DNA from: Vespa crabro
Lineage: Eukaryota; Arthropoda; Insecta; Hymenoptera; Vespidae
Assembly (NCBI RefSeq): GCF_910589235.1
Contig: NC_060970.1
Location: 1,701,001-1,765,000 of the forward strand
Reading direction: 5' to 3'
Length of the DNA: 64,000 bases
Below are positions 48,570 through 60,489 of this stretch, piece by piece (position 1 is the first letter of the stretch; the number at the start of each line of letters is the position of its first letter). Position numbers and translations under genes: made by a program. The notes beneath the pieces are model-generated. The model had not been told where the DNA came from, made no database searches, and saw only the letters and a program-made list of their open reading frames with translations.

Positions 48570-50504
48570 ATTCACCATACTGCATTGAAAAATATCACAC
48601 GATTATTAATTTTCTCTAAACGTTAGAAATTAAAAATAAGCATATCTTCACAAATTGAAACAGAATGTTACTAGTACTTCTAGGCGAAATATTATTTCAT
48701 TTTACTGGATGAATTGTTCTCGATTATTACATCTAAAGAAGATCTCGAAAGGCTTACTTATTGTGTTATGATGTTTGATTATATTATAACGATTAAATTC
48801 ATGTGCAAAAACATATTTATGCAAATTAATCAGATTTTATGGTGTTTATAATAATTAATTTCGTTAACATACACATAATTGGCACACGCTCAAGTACGCA
48901 TAGTCAAAAAGCTGTAAAAGCCAATGTGTGAGCGCCGTCGTCACCAATTGTGACAACCAATCGCATTTAAATCACACTGCAAAGAGTTGTTGCATGACGC
49001 GTATTAATTAAATGACTCATTAATAAAACAAGAAAATACTATCCTAAGCTAATGAAACTAGATTAAGCCCTATAAAAAAACAATTAAAACTGTACCATTC
49101 AAGAGTAAATCCAAACAGTTAATTATTAATGGCTATTCGTCAACAATTAATAGAAAAAATTACAACTAGTAACTCATGTCAAGACGAATCTTTCACCCTC
49201 GACATAATATATACTAGAGGGACTTAAATTTGATCACTTACTGCTGAAGATTCACAATAGCTCCGAAACACTTGCCCCGTTGTAGCTCGAAATTTATGTA
49301 AACTGTTCCGTAATAAGTCCAAAATGGAATAAATCAACGTAGATGGAAAATTAATTAGATTGAATTTGTAATACATTGACTTAATGACAATGCAAATCTG
49401 AAAAAGGATTAAACACAATTTTTATTAAATTTATCGTAATAAAAAGAAATGTAGAATTATATTAGCTATTAAATTTAAACATTTATTTACCAATATTCAT
49501 CTACAGAAGTGTAATAGGTCCTTGATCATCTTCCCTGATGCACTGACTAAAATGCGCAATAATTATTTAATAATTAACAGGCAAACAATAAATTTAATTC
49601 GCGAATATCTATTGCTTGTTTTATATATACAGTATGTCTGATTGTAGAAAAAAAGAAAAATATAATTCTCTACGAACAAATATTGACTCTATGACTGATT
49701 TGCACCCAAAATATTCATACAGATATATTCCTAAAAGGTTTTTAACATCACAAAACGCAAACAAGTTTAAAGTAACCGAAAAACATTAATAACAAATCTA
49801 CTTCAGAATTCCTTCTTTATTTTATCGAAACAAAGATCGATTCATCTATGGCTGCACAAACAACTGCAATCATAATCTGAAAAAAAATAACAACAATATC
49901 ATTGTACAATACAAAAAAATTGTTAAAAGTATTAAGCCAAAAGATAAAAGATTACTCAAATTCTTATTAATAAAAAGTAATAATGAAATAAACAAAAATA
50001 TTTTAAAGGTTTAGTACGGTGTACTATAATATAACGAAACCAATTATGTATGCGTAAGAGGGGAATAACTAATCCGATACGATAGATGCACAATGGCGAC
50101 AGATACCATTGCTTGTTTCCTCGTTCATATTTTGCCCATACCTGTCGCTAAGATCACACACACTTACTGCAAAAGATAGTTAACGTTAAATTCAACTAAT
50201 AGTTTAAGTACTGGTAATACCAAAGGTCAATTTGTAATTTATTTTATTTTATAAAAATAACTATGACGTTGTAGTTAATCAATGCTTTGGCGCAATAATC
50301 ATAATTATGGCGATTTCGTTGCGAATGTAATGCGTTCTCCGGCAAAACTCGTAACTAATACGCTTCGGCGCCACCATACGCACACGTGGGAAACTAACCA
50401 AACAAAGTGAGAAACAACAAAGACGCCGAAAACAAAGTAAACGACTAAGATGCCAGGAATACAAAAGAAATCATTTATTCTTTCTTGGACTCTTCTCGAA
50501 GTCA
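48570..50504. other. Non-coding stretch; GC-richer patch at the right end
   Basis: No gene is seen over about 1.9 kb. Around 50270-50500 the GC content rises, and overlapping minus frames (50279-50505) appear with no family recognised. This patch directly precedes the third crooked neck fragment and could be its original 5' flank. Confidence 0.5.
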
Positions 50505-50676
50505 CAAAAAATGCCCAAAGTGGCTAAGGTAAAATTATTATACATTAGTATATTTTATTTTATAATTATAAATTATAGCATACACAACTTATAATTGTAA
50601 TATTTATTCGCAATTAAAATTTTTTTTAAGTGAAACACAAAGCACCCGAGAAAATTTAAATCATAGTAAAACTGTT
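50505..50676 (+). pseudogene. crn: crooked neck 5' fragment, third copy
   Basis: It reads ATGCCCAAAGTGGCTAAG (MPKVAK, 50511-50528), followed by GTAAAA, an intron closely matching that of copies A and B, and exon 2 starting around 50632 with AAACACAAAGCACCCGAG. It stops within exon 2, where the SD2 repeat begins. The acceptor AG looks altered (TTTAAG against TTTTAG). The 5' flank differs from that of the SD1 copies. Confidence 0.85.
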
Positions 50677-51177
50677 CATCATTTTTCATTTGAAGTACTT
50701 CGACGATTGATATGATACATATAAATATTCTTCTTTGTTAGGGTCGTACTAGACACAACCCACATCTATTTAACGATAAATACATAAATAATAATAAATA
50801 TAATTAGAATAATACTTATAATAAGTAGTATATAAATTTACGATACAAAAACAAGATTTTATCCAACATTTTGTAAAAAATAATATTTAGTGAATATGTA
50901 AATATTAAATATTATTACAGAAATCAAAATATTATTACAAGGTAAAACTCTTAGCGCTTTTTTTAAATGGTTTACCCCGATAGGACTAATCCATTCTGTA
51001 CTACAAGTAGTACTATTTATTATTACATCAAATGACAATATAACATAATAATAGTAATAAAAACATATTTGAATATTATGGACATTATATATATTCTACT
51101 TTTTAATAAAAAAAATCAATGGTTTCATGTTACTATTTGGATATCTAGGATAAACTTTTATAAGTACATTTTATTTT

Positions 51178-51823
51178 TTAAATACGCGTTAGAAGAATAC
51201 GAGCTTTACAGGAATAAGAGATTTTAGGCAGAAGATACTCGTGATAAAAAATCGTAAGCTTTCTTCGATTCATCCTGATTGAAAGCGGTAATTCTTTTTC
51301 TACCTTATCATTCCTTATAATGTCCAAACAATGAAATAATACTATTTGTCTTGTATTGCGTCGTATGGGCGCTACTACGAGAGCGATTTTAGATGCACGC
51401 TTCGCACCGGACAAGCGATGGCAGTCGATTTGCACGGAAAAATATCCCCGGTCTCGACCTTGTTGTCTGCACTATATAGACCCACTTGGCGCCAATTCTA
51501 TGCTTTTAATTTCTGCAAATCTGTTTGTCACGAAGGTATTAAGCACATGAGGAGAAGAGTCAATCCAGGACAGACCTTTAAGCACATGAGGAGAAGTGTC
51601 AATCCAGGACAGACCTTTAAGCACATGAGGAGAAGTGTCACTCGAGTCCGACCAGAAGATACTTTTTGTAATCTGCATGATTGGCAACCCCTTTTGCAAT
51701 ACTTTGTGCAATTATATGAGTAAAAGCGCGGCGCTCAACTCGAGTCTCGGCATGGTTAAGGCTTTAACTGGTGCTACACGCGATTTCGTACAGAGAAGAG
51801 ACACTTGTACCCTTCCGTCCACT
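51178..51823 (-). pseudogene. BEL/Pao pol fragment (SD2 copy 2)
   Basis: It corresponds to 21421-22047. Minus frames at 51472-51711 and 51178-51435 show SIFWSD, three LSWIDTSPHVLKG-type units (51538-51654) and TNRFAEIKSIE. A stop replaces the codon after ALLLI (near 51720), and a frameshift separates the two frames. Divergence from copy 1 is about 10% in the compared stretch. Confidence 0.7.
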
Positions 51824-51859
51824 GTCGATAATCGGATATAAATATATATATATATATCT

Positions 51860-53680
51860 TTTGTTTATTCGTTTGCTTAGTTGTATGGTTACTTTGTTGT
51901 ATAGTTAGTTGGTTCCTTATTGGTTTACTTCTATCGTAGTTTTAGGTTAGCTTGGAAATTTTATTATTTTCAAAAAAGAACATTTGGAAAAAGGAGGAAC
52001 TAAACTCTTACATGGATACTTGGTGTGATAGTTTGTTTGATTCTGCCTCGTGTCCGTACATTATATCGCCTCATTCAGAAGAAACATATAGGTATTCGTG
52101 GAATATGGTAGAATTACACGATCAAATTTCGATCAAAAAGACACTTTAGCGATCTTCATCAACTATCCGCTGTAATCTTTATGATGAAGGATCTAAATAA
52201 TTGGCTGAACTCGGAAAGCTTCTTCAATATAAAGATCTAACGCTGGGACCTGCAAGAGTAACAAATTTCTGAAAGAACAAATTAATATCTCTACTCCTTA
52301 AGGAAACGGCCAACATAATGTTAAGTGATGAAATACAAGATTCAGCAATCGTATCGTTATTATTGGCACCACGAGAGCTGGATCTTTGTACGATTTCTAT
52401 TTTAAAGACAATCAAAGTTGATAATGTACCATGGCAATACATCAAAAAAGGACTGGGAGAGATGTTTAATGGAGAATCTTGTACGATTCGCATTTGTAAA
52501 AATTTGACAAAAACACCTGAGAAACATAAGAAGGAGGATCTAATACGAAAATATCACGCATCAGGAATATACATAAAGAGGTAACAAAAACTTACAACAG
52601 AATAAGACAACATTATTATTGGAAAAACATGAAAGAACAAATACAACTTTTTATTCAAAATTCTTTAGAATGCTAACTACACAAAATTGGTTAGAATAAA
52701 TAACAAACACCCGATGATAATAACAGACCAGGTGCTACATTCGATATAGTAGCAATGAATATTGTCGGTCCTCTCCTTCAAACTCCAAAGGGAAATAAAT
52801 TTATACTGATCATCCAAGATCAACTTACAAAGTTCTCCATCGCAGCAACCCTCTGTAACAACACGTCCATCGACATAGCGAATATAATGGTCAATGACTT
52901 AATTTGTAAATTCGGAGCAACGCACACTATTATTACAGAAAAAGATACGAATTTTCTAAGTTCTTTTACAAAAGCAAATGCGCGAAAATTCAAAATAAAA
53001 CAATATAAGAATACAGCGTTTTATCCGCAGTCTAACAGGTTGATAGGAAGGTCTCACCATGTACTGATGGAATATTTAAAAACGTTCGTCAAGAAGGAAA
53101 AGGATTGGGACAAATGATTATAACACCAGTACTCATGAGGAAACTCGCTTCGTACCTAATGAACTAGTTCTCGAAAAGTCAGCTAAAATACCAGCGTTAG
53201 ACCAACCATTAGATGAGAATTTGGAATAGACATATTTTCAATACTACACTAAATTAATAAATAAAATTAATCATACACAATAGGTGGCACGTCATAATAT
53301 TGTGAAGGCCAAGGAACGATCAAATGATATTAGGATCAAAAAATAAATCCTCAAGTATTAAAGGTGAAGGACGAAGTATTTCATTTAAAGGAATCCACCT
53401 TAAAATTTGGTAATCAGAACATTAACCCCCCCACAACAATATTTAATTACAAGTTAATGGAAAAAGAAAGATATTTAATTGTAACAAATTAAGGAAATCG
53501 AAACTAAGTCAAACAAATATTGGAAATTAAACTGTTTAAGAGACGTGGGAAAAATATTAGCAGTAACGATACTACTAATGGTTAAAATCTGTGCCGCCTT
53601 CTTGGAGGGATCACCAATATTACAATATTATCGTTGTTGGACACTAAGGATTGTGACGCCCCTACCGAAATGCTGAATTC
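51860..53680 (+). pseudogene. Gypsy integrase fragment (SD2 copy 2)
   Basis: It is nearly identical to 24003-25650; the RNase H end present in copy 1 is deleted here. The integrase core frame is 52755-53117, with the same 120-residue text as copy 1 and the same substitutions at the three expected catalytic positions. Confidence 0.8.
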
Positions 53681-54803
53681 TACGTAGGTTTATATACAAC
53701 TACTCCAGCTAACGAATGCACGCATGTTCATCAATGTCATGTGGAACTGGACTGCACGTTATAATGTTTCAGAATGGCATCACACGTGTCCGCGTCCACA
53801 ACGGGAAAAGAGCATATATGTTGGACACGTCCTGGGAAACGTGTAAAGCCGCGATTAACACAGCAATTTTAGGCATAGCTTCCAAACTTCAAATATCGGG
53901 GTTAAATGTTGTACACTACAGAACATCGAAGTGTTACGTTGGCCGGATCTATATTCACGGTTGTCCGGATTTATTTGTACTGGAACGCAATACGCCGTCC
54001 CATATGGCACTTTGGACGACATAGTAATGCAAGAATCTTTGATGATCAACCTAGAAGAATACTTTGCACGGTAAAAATCAATGATAATGACGTAATTCTC
54101 CGACAAGGAACTAAATGCGCCTTCACGGAAGGTACTTGTATCACAGATGAGAAGGGTAATGCATTCTGGACAACTGATTCAGCCTGCAACTTCGAGCATT
54201 ACAATGTGCTATATGAGGGCTTAGCGACAAAATTGACAGTTTTAAGAAAGGCAGAAGCATTCTATATGTTGACTACGCAGGACGTCAAGCTCGCGCTAGA
54301 AATTATTTATGCGGTTACACATTATTAAAAAGTGAACATCCAAAATTGTTTATATTGGAAGCACGTAAAGGCCGAACATTTGCTTCAAAAATAAAACTTT
54401 TAGTTGAGGAACTTGATGTTTTGCTTACGTGAACTTAAAATTTGTTTTCTTAGAAAAGACAATGAAAAACCAGATGACCGTATTATAAAATGATATCATA
54501 AAACAAAAGTGCGAATTGGAATAACAAGTGTTAAAAAAAAATGCTTTGGCCCTGGCAACATTGCGCCCGGATAAGTTCGCGTACGTGATGAAATGATCCG
54601 GTTACATGGCCGTGACAACGGGAAAAGTGATTTACATCGTCAGGTGCACTCCGGTACCAGTAAAAGAGTACCAGTAAAAGACCATCAAAAGAGTGCTATA
54701 ACGAACTCCCAGTCTATCAGCAGAACGCCAATCTATTTTTAACACCAGAATCGAGCATATTAATTAAGTTAGGAACTATCAGGGTTGCATCATGGTTTAG
54801 TTA
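53681..54803 (+). pseudogene. Post-integrase third-ORF remnant, possibly env-like (SD2 copy 2)
   Basis: It is nearly identical to 25651-26772. A frame of 140 aa (53906-54328) is longer than in copy 1 because one stop is a serine codon here. Assignment as env-like is positional only. Confidence 0.4.
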
Positions 54804-55116
54804 GGATTGCGTCAGGGTTCCCCTGTGGGTAAGGGGAACCCCCCCCCTGTAAGTAGGGGGCAGTAGAATACTCCCAGAGGCGACTAAAAGGGATGGTATG
54901 AATGGTGTGTGAATGTTCTTGTATGGTTATTTCTCCCTTTTTGCTGTTCTATCATATCTTTTCTACTCTTTCTCTCTCTCTCTAGCATTCTTCCTTTCCT
55001 TTCCTTTCCAATGGGGAGCCTGGCTCCCAAACAAAAATACTAATGATGAATCGTTTAGGTAATGTAATCAGCGGGCGTGGGAGGGATACCCACGCCACGG
55101 CGGTGTCTGCAGGCTA

Positions 55117-56514
55117 TTGGAGATTGCCACGAGACAGATCCAGATAAATGATGCCGAGAGAAGGAAGTGCGGAAACATCAAGGGATCTATCTCTGGGAAA
55201 ATGAAGAGCTCCAATAGCTACGTAGTGAAAATACATAAGACACTACTGGACAGGTTCGAAACAGGAGATGGGGACCCTCCGTCAACACAAGAGGCAATTG
55301 TGCAGCTGAAGGCGGAACTGAGGGCCTTGGAACTGCGCAACAAAGAGATGGCGGATGAACTTGCCAGCCTTAAAAAGGAAAGGGCGAAGGAACCAAGACG
55401 GTCTGCGACGGCCACCGTAAGGAAACTGTCCAGAGCCAGGAAGAGGAAGTACAGTGAGAAAATATTGCAGTGCCTGGACGATCGAAGAGACGCAAGGAGG
55501 GCACTAACTAAGGCGATCAGGGAAGCCAAGAAGAACTCTTGGAGGGACCTGTTAGACTCCATAGAGGATGACCCATGGGACAGACCCTATAAACTGGTAT
55601 TAGGGAAGCTTAGACATAATGCCCCACCAGTAACTGAAACCCTAGAGATTGAAGCACTGGAGAATATCCTCTCCGAGTTATTCCCAGGAGGACCGGGAAC
55701 TGATGAGCCGCAGGATCCCGCACCCTCAGAGGTGGTTATCTCTGTGGAGGAGGTTTTGGCTGCCGCCAGGAAAGGAACAGGAAGAAAGGCTCCTGGTCTG
55801 GATGGAATACCGGGTGTGGTTGTGCGCGCTGCGTCGACACACTGTGGGAAAGGGTTGGCGCGGTGCTTCTCTGCATGCTTGTCGGCAGGAAGGTTCCCGA
55901 CACCGTGGAAGATAGCGAGGCTCGTCCTTATCAGAAAGAATAAGGACGCGCCCCCGGACTCACCAGGGTCATATAGACCCATATGCGTGATTGGCGAACT
56001 GGGGAAACTATTCGAGCGGGTAATTGTTGCTCGGATGAACAGCTACCTAGAGGAGACTCGGACCCTGGCGTCATCACAGTATGGGTTTACGACTGGAAGA
56101 TCAACCGTGGATGCCATCCTCGAGGTGAAAAACTTCGTGGAGGCATCGACGCGAGACAGGAATGTCGTTATACTGATGAGTTTGGATATCTCGAACGCCT
56201 TCAACTCCCTACCGTGGGCTGTTATTGTAAGAGCGATGGAGCGTGAAAACTTTCCATGCTACCTGGTGAATATCATCAGGAGCTATCTGGACAATCGCGC
56301 CATAGTGTACAAAGACAGACATGGCCGCGAGGTGGAAAGACACGTGTTCTGTGGAGTACCACAGGGATCCGTCCTGGGCCCTACGCTGTGGAACATTGCC
56401 TATGACAGTGTCCTCCGAACCCCGATGCCAGGAAGCTCCCGTGTTGTCTGCTATGCGGATGACACGGCCCTCCCTGTTATCGATATGGAACCTACCTCAG
56501 GCTATGATGAATGA
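55117..56514 (+). pseudogene. R1 ORF1-ORF2 in-frame fusion (465 aa), Gag coiled coil plus RT
   Basis: The frame opens in ORF1 (SGKMKSSNSYVVK, then the QLKAELRALELRNKE coiled-coil stretch) and, after KEPRRSA near codon 92, continues without a stop into ORF2. The RT motifs are present: KAPGLDGIP, SYRPICVI, QYGFTTGRSTVDAI, SLDISNAFNSLPW, VPQGSVLGP and CYADD (residues 445-449). The endonuclease is absent. An in-frame deletion must have joined the two ORFs. The end, GYDE-stop, is a frameshift point; RT thumb sequence continues in the next frame (ERDLDVLVKEIERLGLKV, 56321-56773). If translated it would be an unusual Gag-RT chimera, but it lacks the rest of ORF2. Confidence 0.88.
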
Positions 56515-57069
56515 CGAGCGGGATTTGGACGTTCTAGTTAAGGAAATCGAGAGATTGGGTCTTAAAGTGGCACCGCATAAGACGGAGGTCATGGCCTTCC
56601 CTACCTCTGCACTCTGCCGACGCTATATTGTGAAGGTGGGCACCGGAGGGGTGCCTGCACCTATGCTTCCTCGCCCATTAGGGCATACGCTATCCGCAGC
56701 GGGGAGAGTAAAGATACGGCAGAGCACACCCTGGACGACTGCCCGGCGTGGACGGATGCCAGAAATAAGTTGATGAACGCGATTGGGGGAGGGCAGTTAA
56801 CCCTTCCCGCGGTTGTCAGGGTCTCCCTGACAGTCCAGGGAGGATGGGCGGCCTTTCGAACCTTTGCCGGACGGGTCATGCGTGCCAAAGAGGACGCTGA
56901 AAGGCGCAGAGAACGGGCGCGAAAAGGACGTGTGTGTGAGCGTGCGGAAGTGCATGATAACGGGAGTGCGAACGATAGGCCGCATAGGAGAGTAGCACCA
57001 GTACGACCACCTCGGGCAAGGCTCCGAGCGACTCAGGCGGCGCCTGACCCAAGCGTCGCTTCTACCTAA
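56515..57069 (+). pseudogene. R1 ORF2 C-terminal piece (post-RT zinc-finger region)
   Basis: Pieces in two frames: RT thumb text (56515-56630), a deletion, then a remnant reading STAEHTLDDCPAW-like in a shifted frame near 56700-56760, and MMNAIGGGQLTLPAVVRVSL in frame 56770-57069, ending at TAA. The conserved C-terminal region of R1-clade ORF2 usually carries a CCHC finger; only part remains. Confidence 0.75.
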
Positions 57070-57484
57070 ATTTAAGGACAAATGTAGGAATGTGAATGGG
57101 CCTGGTCAGAGCACCATGGTGTGAGGATCGGCCCAATATGTACATAGTAAGGGAGTAATTGCGTCTCCAGGGACTCGTCGGTCCCTGTCGAGTGCGCCGT
57201 AGTGGTATGATTGTGGATAGGTGAATGGATGAGAGCAAGGCGAATACCGGCCTGGCTCACCGAGGAGGGGTACCGGGTGAATTTGTAATACCCATATGCG
57301 TAATTCCGCCCACTCCCCCTCGCTCCTCTGCATGGTAGTAATAGGAATCGGGAGGTTATTTAGTCGGTAGGCGATCCGTCCCTGGGAGCAATCTCAGACG
57401 GGTTGAATCCGAAACTCCCCTGAGTACCGGACTCGGGGGGCCTATGAAGGATTTTCCTCCTGACGAAACAAAAAAAAGAAAACA
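57070..57484 (+). other. R1 element 1 3' UTR and A-rich tail
   Basis: GC-rich non-coding sequence follows the ORF2 stop and ends in an A-rich tail that abuts the next R1 leader. Confidence 0.75.
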
Positions 57485-57726
57485 GGATTGCGTCAGGGTT
57501 CCCCCCGTGGGTAGGGGGCAACAGAATACTCCCAAAGTACCCCCTGCTTGTCGTAAGAGGCGACTAAAAGGGACTATATGAATGGTGTGTGAATGTTTTT
57601 GTATGGCTATTCCTCTCTTTGTTCTACTATTATATCTTTTCCTATTCTTTCTCTTTCTCTCTAGCTTCCTCCGTTCCTATCCATTCCTTTGTAGAGCCTG
57701 GCTCCCATTCATATCTTTAATTCAAT

Positions 57727-59815
57727 ATGAATAGTACGACCAGTGGAATCAGCAGGCGCGGGAGGGCCACGGCGGTGTCAGGTGGTGGTAGGGCAGGCCA
57801 CCCGCCGTCGTCAACCAACGACTGCCAGGAGCTCAGGGTAAACAACCTGGCCCCAGCTCTGGACAATGCGTCAGGAAGGGTACCAAAGGTAGGCGACCTG
57901 GCCTGCGATGTATCTAATGTGCCAGGAAGTTCAAGACTGGAGGAGGGCCATCTGGAAAAATGGCAAAAGGCTGCCATGGCCGTGCAAAACATGCGGCCTT
58001 CCGGCCTGAAGTCATCTATCCACGTTAGGAGGAATAAACGAGCGAGACCTGTGATCTACTCCTCAGAGGAAGGCGAAATAGGAGGAGACATAGCCGGGTG
58101 GAACATGGAAGTCCCGGCAGTGGCCCATCTGCCTCAGGTGGAGACCTGCAGGCTATTGGAAATTGCCACGAGGCAGATCCTGATGTGCGACAGCGAGAAG
58201 AGAAAGTGCAGCAACATCAAGGGCTCTGTTTCAGGGAAGATGAAAAACTCCAATAGCTATGTAGTAAGAAAACATAAAACGCTGTTGGACAGATTCCAAA
58301 CAGGATAAGGGGATCCTCCTTCAACCAAGGAGGCCATGGTGTAGTTAAAGGCAGAACTGAGGGCCTTGGAACTGCGCAATAGAGAGATGGCGGATGAACT
58401 TGCCCGTTTTAAAAAAAAAGGACGAAGGCATCGATAAACCCCGTTGCTGAGAGGAGCCAAACAACGTCACCGGAGATGCAGCAGCTGATCGAGTCGATTA
58501 GGTTAATGACGGAGACTTTCCGTAGTATCCAGCAACATCCGCAGCAGCCGCAATAGCAGCAGCGACAGCAGCCGCAACAACAGCAGCAGCAGCAGCAGCG
58601 GCAGCAGACATCGAGTGGAGCAGCGACTGGAGCTGGTAGTCCATACAAAGGCCCCACCTTCCGTGCTGAGTCCACTTGCCCTCCTGCGAAACAGGTATGT
58701 GTAGGTAAGACACTAACCCCGCAGGACGATTTTGTACAGGTGCTTGGCCGAAAGAGGAGACAGATCAAGACGAAAAGAACAAATGTACTCTCCCTGGCTA
58801 CAACAAAGGATAAAGTCAACGACCCTCAACCCTTTCGGGGACAGGCGGCCTCTAAGAAAAGAAGGAAGAAAAGGAGTGGCGCGCAGTGATGAAGGATGGG
58901 GAGGCAAAGCGAAAGAGACGTAGCGGCAATTTCCCTATCCTGTGCCGAAGAGATGGCGTACAGGGACACACTCGGCCGGGCAACAGAGGCGGTCAACCTC
59001 AAAGACCTGGGGATCAAAGGTATGTCCTGTAGGAAAGGCCTCACGGGAACCTTTATATGGCAGATACGAGGCAAAGGGACAAACAAGAAGGCCGACCGGT
59101 TGGCGGAGGCCTTCAAGAGTGCCGTCCCAGGAGCGAAGATACTCGCCCCCTGCGCACGAGCTCCATAACTTTGGTAGGCCTAGATGCGCACGCTAACGGG
59201 ACCATCATTAGTAACGCGCTTCTGGAAATAAAATCCGGAATAGACCCCAGCCTTTTTAAGATAGGAGAGATAAGGATCGGTAGGAGTAGACTAGGCGAGG
59301 CCACTGTCTCGGCGCCTGTGCCTGTCACACGGGCGGCCGTGGAGAGGGGCAAACTAAGAGTGGGGCTTACGACAGTGAGGGTGCACGAACTTAGACAGCG
59401 CCCCCTCAGATGCCATCGATGCGCGAGGACATATAGCGGCAATGTGCCCGGCTGCGAAGCCTAGGACAGACCGTGTTACGTCTGTGGAAAACCGGGCCAC
59501 TTGGCCAAAACATGTACGGACAAGACAGCCTGTTCGTTTTGTAAAGATGCCAGCCGGAAGCCGACTAACCATCGTGCCGGTTCTTGGGAGTGCCCGGTAG
59601 TGCTCCCCAGGAAATGGGTGGACAAGGTGTTCGTAAGTGCACCAAGTGTCTGCCCAGAAAAAACAATAATCAAAGAAGAATCGAATAAGACCGCCGATAA
59701 AAATGGAAAGAAAAATGTAAAAGTGGCCGAGAAGAGAAAGGTGCACGAAGATATGGACGTGGAACAAAGTGTACCGGGCACCTCAATAAGGATAGATGCA
59801 GCGGAGGGTCAATAG
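57727..59815 (+). pseudogene. R1 element 2 ORF1, several breaks
   Basis: The start frame is 57727-58308 (MNSTTSGISRRGRAT to FQTG-stop); the TAA arises in a DKG-like context where copy 1 reads GDGDP. Further pieces: the polyglutamine tract (near 58540-58610, interrupted by a TAG), the core (LKDLGI...FIWQIRGKG, 58896-59168), and knuckles. CYVCGKPGHLAKTC and a third knuckle, CSFCKDASRK...HRAGSWEC, are intact in 59466-59815. The first knuckle keeps both Cys (CHRC) but shifts frame after it. Confidence 0.82.
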
Positions 59816-60480
59816 ACAAGGTCTTCTGCTGTTCTACAAACAAATATAAACCATGCGAGCCGTGCACAGGACTTGCTGGCAGAGCGCATGCGCGAGGATA
59901 GAGTGGAGCTCGCGGTCATTGTGGAACCATGGTGGATTCCTCCGGGGGATGAGAGGTGGTTCTCATCCCTAGGAGAGACCTCACTCTCCGCGGTGCTCGT
60001 GGGCGAGAGTAGAAGACCCTGTAGCCTAGTGCGTCGGAATCTTTTTTACGTAGCCATTAAATGCGGGGACTCGCTGGCAGTTTCAGTTTACTTTCCTCCC
60101 AGCTAGAATATTATGACGTTCAGTAGACTGCTTGATGAGCTCGAAGAGCTCTCAGGAACATTCCCCGCTCTCCTAGAGGTGGTGGCTGGCGGTTTTAATG
60201 CCCGGTTCAGCAGATGGGACCCAGAAGGCAGGAGTAACCGTAGGGGTGAGTTGTTCTGCATCTGAGCCAACAGAATGAACCTGGATCTACTGAGCCGGGT
60301 TGCTGTCCCACGTGCTTTCGACCACAAGGGTTGAGCGTTATAGACCTAACGTAGGGCACGCCGGCGTCCGGCGTCCGCCTCTCGGAATGGAGGGTGGATG
60401 AGGCTGAGTCCCTGTCAGACCTCCTATATGTTAGATATAACTATAGGCACGAGGCTACAGGGGTCCGAAATTCTCGCTCA
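59816..60480 (+). pseudogene. R1 element 2 ORF2 endonuclease fragment
   Basis: It matches 29140-29800, and a start region and VEPWW-type residue are visible (the copy 1 AEPWW). The FYVAIKCGDSLAVSVY stretch has no stop here, unlike copy 1, but a TAG follows at 60104-60106. It breaks at the same place as copy 1. Confidence 0.82.
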
Positions 60481-60489
60481 CGAGATACA

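Larger units (their letters stand above)
54804..57484 (+). mobile_element. R1-clade element 1, internally deleted (SD2 copy 2)
   Basis: The 5' leader starts GATTGCGTCAGGG. ORF1 is cut (the equivalent of 27076-27443 in copy 1 is missing) and fused to the RT part of ORF2 near 55398. A second deletion joins the post-RT region to the C-terminus near 56630-56690. The 3' end is an A-rich tail (57467-57482). Element 2 begins immediately. Confidence 0.88.
57485..60480 (+). mobile_element. R1-clade element 2, 3'-truncated (SD2 copy 2)
   Basis: It begins with the same leader motif (GATTGCGTCAGGG) directly after the tail of element 1, giving a head-to-tail pair. It holds ORF1 and the endonuclease part of ORF2 and stops at the same base context as the copy 1 element (near the equivalent of 29800). 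Confidence 0.88.
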
